IMG/VR virus record: IMGVR_UViG_3300044635_002180
Span: 1-64,000 of that record
Length of the DNA stretch: 64,000 nt
Source: a virus
Reading direction: 5' to 3' (one strand)
Position 1 is the first letter of the stretch, and the number at the start of each line of letters is the position of its first letter. Below the pieces are notes generated by a model. That model worked only from the letters and a program-made list of their open reading frames with translations. It was not told the origin of the DNA and ran no database searches. The position numbers and the translations under genes were made by a program. This document shows, in pieces, positions 59,976-64,000 of this stretch.

Positions 59976-59982
59976 TATTTAT
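59976..59982 (-). promoter_or_regulatory. late promoter, leftward
   Basis: ATAAATA exactly 5 nt before the gp19 ATG at 59970. Confidence 0.8.
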
Positions 59983-60006
59983 TCATCACCGATGCAAATA
60001 GTTGAT

Positions 60007-60861
60007 TTATTTTGTTGCTTGCTTAGCAATATTTTGGGCATTGCGATACATTCTCATGGCAACGCCCTTGTCTTGTGCTTTGGGTTTGCTGGCTGCAATG
60101 TAATCATCATTGTCAAGATATTCCTTTGCTGCTTGCTTGTAAAGACCTTTGTTAATCAATTCAATTGTTTTTGGTGAGCCAGACAAATCACCTCTAAAAA
60201 TACCATTGAGAATAGTAATTTTAAAATCATCACTGTATTCTTTAAACTTAGGAAATAAACGCTGAGCTATTTGCACTTTGCTGTTGATATCTACATCAAG
60301 CAAGTCATTTATTTCTTTGTCTGACAATGTTTTGCCTTTATACTTTTTTAATTCGCTTTTTGATTTAATCAAATGCCCATATCCAATGGTCCATTTGCCT
60401 TTGGTATCTTTGTATAGTCGTGATTTTTTTCCTTCATCTTGTTTGAGCATTTGTCTTGCTTTGTTGTAAAACTCCTGACTCAATTGTTTGTTGGCTGCAT
60501 TAGGAACCTGTTGTTTTTTTGCAGCTGCATCAGCATAGGATTGTTTTTCTTTTGCTGTGGGTGGCTTCGGCCTATAGTTTTTCCAAGCAGCATTAATTTT
60601 AGATGCAATGTTTTGCACCTTTGGAGCATTTTGTTGCTGCACAGCACTGTTCTCAATTTGCTCCACCTGTTCAGGCGTTTTTTGCTGTAGGATCTGCTCA
60701 ACTTTTTGTTTAATTTCATTCAATTTGGGTACAATGTAACCTACATCAACGATGCCAAGCATTAATGCAGTAGCAATCAAAGCTTTTGGCGAATTAATGA
60801 TGTTTTTTATTGATTCACTTACAAGTTGTTGTGAGCATGCTTCATTGAATGGGGACTTCAT
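60007..60861 (-). CDS. virion lysozyme (GH24, T4 lysozyme type)
   Basis: 284 residues. One membrane-like segment (about 28-45), a Gln-rich coiled linker, then a T4-lysozyme domain from about 130: E143 in DEG, D152 in YKDTKG and T158 in WTIGYGH keep exactly the spacing of T4 lysozyme E11, D20 and T26. It cleaves the glycan backbone of murein. A late promoter and location among tail genes suggest a virion enzyme for DNA entry rather than the lysis enzyme, which is the amidase at 17957. Confidence 0.85.
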   Translation of the reverse strand: MKSPFNEACSQQLVSESIKNIINSPKALIATALMLGIVDVGYIVPKLNEIKQKVEQILQQKTPEQVEQIENSAVQQQNAPKVQNIASKINAAWKNYRPKPPTAKEKQSYADAAAKKQQVPNAANKQLSQEFYNKARQMLKQDEGKKSRLYKDTKGKWTIGYGHLIKSKSELKKYKGKTLSDKEINDLLDVDINSKVQIAQRLFPKFKEYSDDFKITILNGIFRGDLSGSPKTIELINKGLYKQAAKEYLDNDDYIAASKPKAQDKGVAMRMYRNAQNIAKQATK

Positions 60862-60866
60862 CTTGT

Positions 60867-60873
60867 TATTTAT
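60867..60873 (-). promoter_or_regulatory. late promoter, leftward
   Basis: ATAAATA exactly 5 nt before the ATG at 60861; its TAA is the stop codon of the gp4 gene. Confidence 0.8.
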
Positions 60874-61313
60874 GGCAAATGCTTTTCAGTGATGATGAGA
60901 AACTCATAACCAATGCTTTGTGCATACTTTTTTGCAGCTTCCCACTTGCTATTGTTGATGAGCCACGTTGCATTCTCATACAAAATGGTTGATTCCTTTT
61001 TGTTGCCATGCTTTGAAGGTGGTTTTGTTTGACATTCTGGCTTTATTTCAACCAAATATTTTTTTATTGCATCACCTTCTTTAATTACAACAACATTGTC
61101 AATGAAATACCTGTGCATTTTGCGATCAATGGGGCTCATGTATGGAACAACAACAGACTCACTACTCCATTTGAGTACATTGGGATTTTTATCACACCAC
61201 CTCATGAATCGCAACTCCATGCCTGATCTATAAAAAGGCATGCCATTGCCAATGTACTTTTGTGCATTAACAGGTTTGTAGAAATTTTGCTTGTATTGTT
61301 GCTTGGCTTTCAT
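60870..61313 (-). CDS. gp4: head completion nuclease gp4-like
   Basis: 147 residues, matching T4 gp4 (about 150). FYRSGMELRFMRWCD (E33), HRYFIDN (D72) and LVEIKPECQ (E89, K91) form the TnsA-like endonuclease centre of this family. In T4, gp4 (also called gp50/65) acts on packaged heads before tail joining. Late promoter 6 nt before the ATG. Confidence 0.88.
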   Translation of the reverse strand: MKAKQQYKQNFYKPVNAQKYIGNGMPFYRSGMELRFMRWCDKNPNVLKWSSESVVVPYMSPIDRKMHRYFIDNVVVIKEGDAIKKYLVEIKPECQTKPPSKHGNKKESTILYENATWLINNSKWEAAKKYAQSIGYEFLIITEKHLP

Positions 61314-63087
61314 TGTGTGTATTTATATACTCAAATACCATGTGTCCGCAGTCCCAGATTCTTCTCCAACCCCGCTGCATCATAATCTGCAATTCAGTTA
61401 ATTTAGCATCATAGCCCTGTTTTACAAGTTTATGTTTTTGGAAATTAGATCTGTGCATCACTGTTTTTGTATCAGTGTACCAATAAGCAGCATTTGTCGT
61501 CTTAATATGTTTAAATCCTAATGTGGTGTAAAACGAACCATCTTTGCAGTATCTTAAATCAGCATATGTTGTTACTTTTTCAACATTGTAATTTCTTAAA
61601 AAATGTTTGAACAGTTTAGATGCTCCACCAATTACAATTGTGTTGAGTTTGCAGCAAAATCTTATGAGCTCAAATGTTTTATTTCTTGTTATTTTGCGGT
61701 TACCAAACGTCATCATTGCAACCATTTCTCCGTTATGCATTAAAGCTAGGGCAATCTGCGAATTATCATTGCCTTGAATGTGATTTGCATTTAAAAAATC
61801 TTTTTTTTGCATTTTTGTTGCTATTATTACTTTGCAGTTGCGTGCATATATTCTACTCTGCAATGCATTTAATCTACTTCGCAACATTGACTTAACAATT
61901 TCTTGCTTGTTTACCCATTCATTTTCAAAAATTTGAACTAAGTGTATATTATTTTGCATGCATAGCTTGCGCTTATTCAAATGCTTACATTTATTGTGTT
62001 GCTCCTCGTCAATGTTGTTGGGAAAATTGGAACCAAAGCTATGCCACAACAACCCATGAAATTCAATGCCCACATTTTTTTGTGGTATAAACACATCAAT
62101 TTCTAATTTCTTGCTACTTGTTAAACCTTTGTAAGAATTGACAACTTCTAAACTACAATCTTGCTGCAAAAAGTTCGCTACTTCTATTTCCAGCCTTGAT
62201 GTACCTGTAGCTACATTGTTGCATTTAGCACAAAAAACATCTTTCCAACGAGCATTTGTTAAGCGACGAAGCAGTATTGATCCACAGGCATTACATTTGA
62301 GGTGATACTCCTGTTGCTGATGGCTATTTACATCATTTAAAACAGAAAAATTTTGTTGCTCAACAGCATTTTTTATAATTTTTAATTTTGCTTTGTTTTT
62401 GTGCTGTTGTGAGCTTGAAGCATTATATCCCCTCAAAAAATTACAGTACTTTGCTTTTATGCTTGCATCATAACAACAAACAGCTGGTTGAGTGTTGTGA
62501 TATAGCAAGTAGAAGCGTTCACTCCAATTAATGCTATCAATGTCTTCGTATAAAAGGTGGTGCTGTGTGTGTTGTAGTATGCTGCAGCAGACATCAACAT
62601 TTTCTTTTAATATAGCAGTGTTAATAAACGCATGCAGTCTTCCATAATTTGTCTTTATTAATCTATCCTGTATAAATTCAAAACACTCACCACACTGCTT
62701 CAATATATATTCTTTGTTTTTGTAGATGTTAATGAAGTTTTGTTTGATACTATTTTTGGAAGCTTTTAGTTTTGCTGATAATTTATGTGCGTCAACTGTT
62801 TTTAGTCTTGCCCCATTTTGCTTGCCTGATGCAATTGCAAATCTGTGCTTATTATTTAGCCATGACAGCGGCAGATTTGTTATTGGACAAATGGGTTGTT
62901 GTGTGATGTTGTTGGTGATGCAATATATGCGCGCAGCAATGCAGGCTCTATCATCTAAAAAATTTGTTGCTTTGATTATATCATTATATAGTTGTGATTT
63001 TTTGAACCACCCCTGCCTTATTACAGCAGCATTTAATTTACCACTTTTGTTGTAGAGCTGTGTCTTAATTTCGTCACATATTTGCAT
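61267..63087 (-). CDS. Vsr-fold homing endonuclease
   Basis: 606 residues from the ATG at 63087. A Cys4 knuckle (CNACGS then CAKCN, about 270-295) precedes a Vsr/EDxHD-type nuclease: LEIDVFIPQKNVGIEFHGLLW with following LNKRKLCMQN and IFENEW (about 325-390). The C-terminal 190 residues (LNANHIQGND, ALALMHNGEMVAMMTFGN, FYTTLGFKH) resemble an acetyltransferase-like module seen in related phage proteins. It sits between sheath and gp4 and overlaps gp4 by 47 nt, so its end has grown over the gp4 promoter. It carries its own ATAAATA site. Confidence 0.8.
   Translation of the reverse strand: MQICDEIKTQLYNKSGKLNAAVIRQGWFKKSQLYNDIIKATNFLDDRACIAARIYCITNNITQQPICPITNLPLSWLNNKHRFAIASGKQNGARLKTVDAHKLSAKLKASKNSIKQNFINIYKNKEYILKQCGECFEFIQDRLIKTNYGRLHAFINTAILKENVDVCCSILQHTQHHLLYEDIDSINWSERFYLLYHNTQPAVCCYDASIKAKYCNFLRGYNASSSQQHKNKAKLKIIKNAVEQQNFSVLNDVNSHQQQEYHLKCNACGSILLRRLTNARWKDVFCAKCNNVATGTSRLEIEVANFLQQDCSLEVVNSYKGLTSSKKLEIDVFIPQKNVGIEFHGLLWHSFGSNFPNNIDEEQHNKCKHLNKRKLCMQNNIHLVQIFENEWVNKQEIVKSMLRSRLNALQSRIYARNCKVIIATKMQKKDFLNANHIQGNDNSQIALALMHNGEMVAMMTFGNRKITRNKTFELIRFCCKLNTIVIGGASKLFKHFLRNYNVEKVTTYADLRYCKDGSFYTTLGFKHIKTTNAAYWYTDTKTVMHRSNFQKHKLVKQGYDAKLTELQIMMQRGWRRIWDCGHMVFEYINTHNESQATIQAKFLQTC
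61320..61326 (-). promoter_or_regulatory. late promoter, leftward
   Basis: ATAAATA (preceded by T, giving the full T4-type TATAAATA) 6 nt before the ATG at 61313. It lies inside the 3' end of the endonuclease gene. Confidence 0.75.
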
Positions 63088-63092
63088 ATTAC

Positions 63093-63099
63093 TATTTAT
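63093..63099 (-). promoter_or_regulatory. late promoter, leftward
   Basis: ATAAATA exactly 5 nt before the ATG at 63087, which fixes that start. Confidence 0.65.
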
Positions 63100-63129
63100 C
63101 ACATATTATAAAGAAATCATAACGAAAGC

Positions 63130-63168
63130 AAAAAAAAAGGAGGAGTAGCGCAACGCTACTCCCCCTTT
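63130..63168 (-). terminator. intrinsic terminator after the tail sheath gene
   Basis: Perfect 9-bp stem GGAGTAGCG / CGCTACTCC with a 3-nt loop (63142-63162); on the minus strand it is followed by TCC and a run of T (63130-63138). The strongest terminator in the window, limiting sheath transcription from entering the endonuclease gene. Confidence 0.9.
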
Positions 63169-63176
63169 TAAGTAGC

Positions 63177-64000
63177 TTATCGCAATATTTCTTGGAAATT
63201 AGCACTAGTGCGCGTAGCATGGAAGTTTACCAAGATGAACTCTGCGGTGCGCACTGGCTTGATATATATATCAATAACCAATTCATTTGCATCAATGACA
63301 GAGGGCGGATTATTACGGTCATCGCAAATCAACAAGTAATCATAAATGCCTTGATTGACTGTATTGGCTTTTGCAGCTTCAAATATTGGTGTTAAATCAT
63401 CCACAACACGGGTGCGTGTGTACAATGAATTTGGCTCAAACACATAATAGCGTGCAATTGCTTTGGTTTGCTTCTCAAGCAAGATGAACAATCTACGAAC
63501 ATTCACTCGATCAAAAGCACTTGGAGTGCGCTGCATGGTTTTTTGACCATAAATTACAATGCCTTCTCTTACAAATTGCGCAATTGGATTTAGATTAAAC
63601 TTATACAAGTCATCACGCTGCTTTTGATTAGGCGCAATTGCAATGTCGTCAACGCCTTGCACCAAACCACGAGTGAAACCAGCAGGTGCAGACCAATAAG
63701 CAAAGTTTCTATCAGAACGTGCATAATCTGCTGCTACAATGCCAGAGAATGGCACCCACACATTGGTTTGTGAATAAGCATCATTAACACGAGCCCAGTT
63801 TGCATATGCTGCAGCATAGCTTGTGTTAGCAAGCTCAAATTGATGGCGCAGTGGTGAGAACACGTGCTCAGACCAGCTCTTGGTTGAATCGCTGAGTGTT
63901 TTGGTGTTGTTGCCTGTTACAAGAATATGACGAATTGGATCAGCAATGAAGATGTGGTCCATTCTATCTTTTGCAAATTCAGCAAACAAGCTAAACACTG
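63177..64000 (-). CDS. gp18: tail sheath protein gp18-like (3' part)
   Basis: C-terminal 273 or so residues; the gene continues past the window edge, and the GTG near 63998 is an internal codon. DHIFIADPIRHILVTGN, WVPFSGIVAADYARSD, RGLVQGVDDIAIAPNQKQRD, the INPIAQF-type segment (NLNPIAQFVREGIVIYGQKT) and RRLFILLEKQTKAIARYYVF are the classical contractile-sheath C-terminal domain. It ends at a strong terminator. Confidence 0.93.
   Translation of the reverse strand, partial: VFSLFAEFAKDRMDHIFIADPIRHILVTGNNTKTLSDSTKSWSEHVFSPLRHQFELANTSYAAAYANWARVNDAYSQTNVWVPFSGIVAADYARSDRNFAYWSAPAGFTRGLVQGVDDIAIAPNQKQRDDLYKFNLNPIAQFVREGIVIYGQKTMQRTPSAFDRVNVRRLFILLEKQTKAIARYYVFEPNSLYTRTRVVDDLTPIFEAAKANTVNQGIYDYLLICDDRNNPPSVIDANELVIDIYIKPVRTAEFILVNFHATRTSANFQEILR

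Noticed and set aside
1-64000. tRNA genes, sought because of the RNA ligase and kinase
   Set aside because: I saw no gap of suitable size with cloverleaf-like arms; gaps over 70 nt are promoters or small coding frames.

Overview
The window is part of a large, AT-rich, T4-like myovirus genome. The contractile-tail block carries recognisable T4-type homologues: sheath (partial), head-completion nuclease gp4, tail tube gp19, tape measure, hub and baseplate proteins including gp25 and gp6. T4-type replication and repair genes are also present: clamp loader gp44, dUTPase, ATP-dependent DNA ligase, RNA ligase 1 and a 5'-polynucleotide kinase. The host is a diderm (Gram-negative-type) bacterium judging by a nested spanin pair, several lipoprotein signals and a zinc amidase endolysin. 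Lipoboxes ending Ser-Cys fit Bacteroidota, but the early promoters look like ordinary TTGnnn/TATAAT sites, which is not the usual Bacteroidota pattern, so I leave the host unassigned.

Layout. 1-16154 is a leftward early/middle block (interrupted by one rightward GIY-YIG homing endonuclease): small conserved phage proteins, a HAD phosphatase, an SPFH lipoprotein, an NAD-related trio (NAMPT-like, deoxyribosyltransferase-like, PRPP-synthetase-like), RNA ligase, DNA ligase, a nucleotidyltransferase-like protein, a possible caspase-fold protein and a RadA-like ATPase. 16251-28318 runs rightward: a lysis cassette (membrane protein/holin candidate, i-spanin, embedded o-spanin, amidase), polynucleotide kinase, metallopeptidase, HNH endonuclease, two phosphatases and about 20 very small, tightly overlapping genes. 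28362-41632 is rightward and late: a 1003-residue unknown protein, a dTDP-sugar cassette (RmlD, RmlB, RmlA homologues) with a SemiSWEET-sized PQ-loop membrane protein, then fibre and adhesin genes. 41629-64000 is leftward and late: further fibres (one built of seven-residue repeats), baseplate, hub, tape measure, tube, tail lysozyme, gp4, a Vsr-fold homing endonuclease and the sheath. Two rightward late genes (48194 and 50269) and the clamp loader/dUTPase pair are embedded in this block.

The strongest system-level observation concerns expression. Two promoter classes lie at nearly fixed distances from start codons. Late sites read ATAAATA (sometimes CTAAATA or TTAAATA), usually exactly 5 nt before an ATG or GTG. 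Early sites read TTGnnn-16/17-TAnnnT, with the -10 box 5-8 nt before the ATG. With normal promoter geometry, transcription would begin at or within a base or two of the start codon, so most operon-leading mRNAs should be leaderless. Inner genes of each operon nearly always overlap or abut the previous stop codon (TAATATG, ATGA), and Shine-Dalgarno sequences are largely absent. This rule also fixes several start codons, such as those of the RadA-like ATPase, the kinase and dUTPase. No gene-free stretch exceeds 300 bases, and I saw no tRNA gene or CRISPR array.
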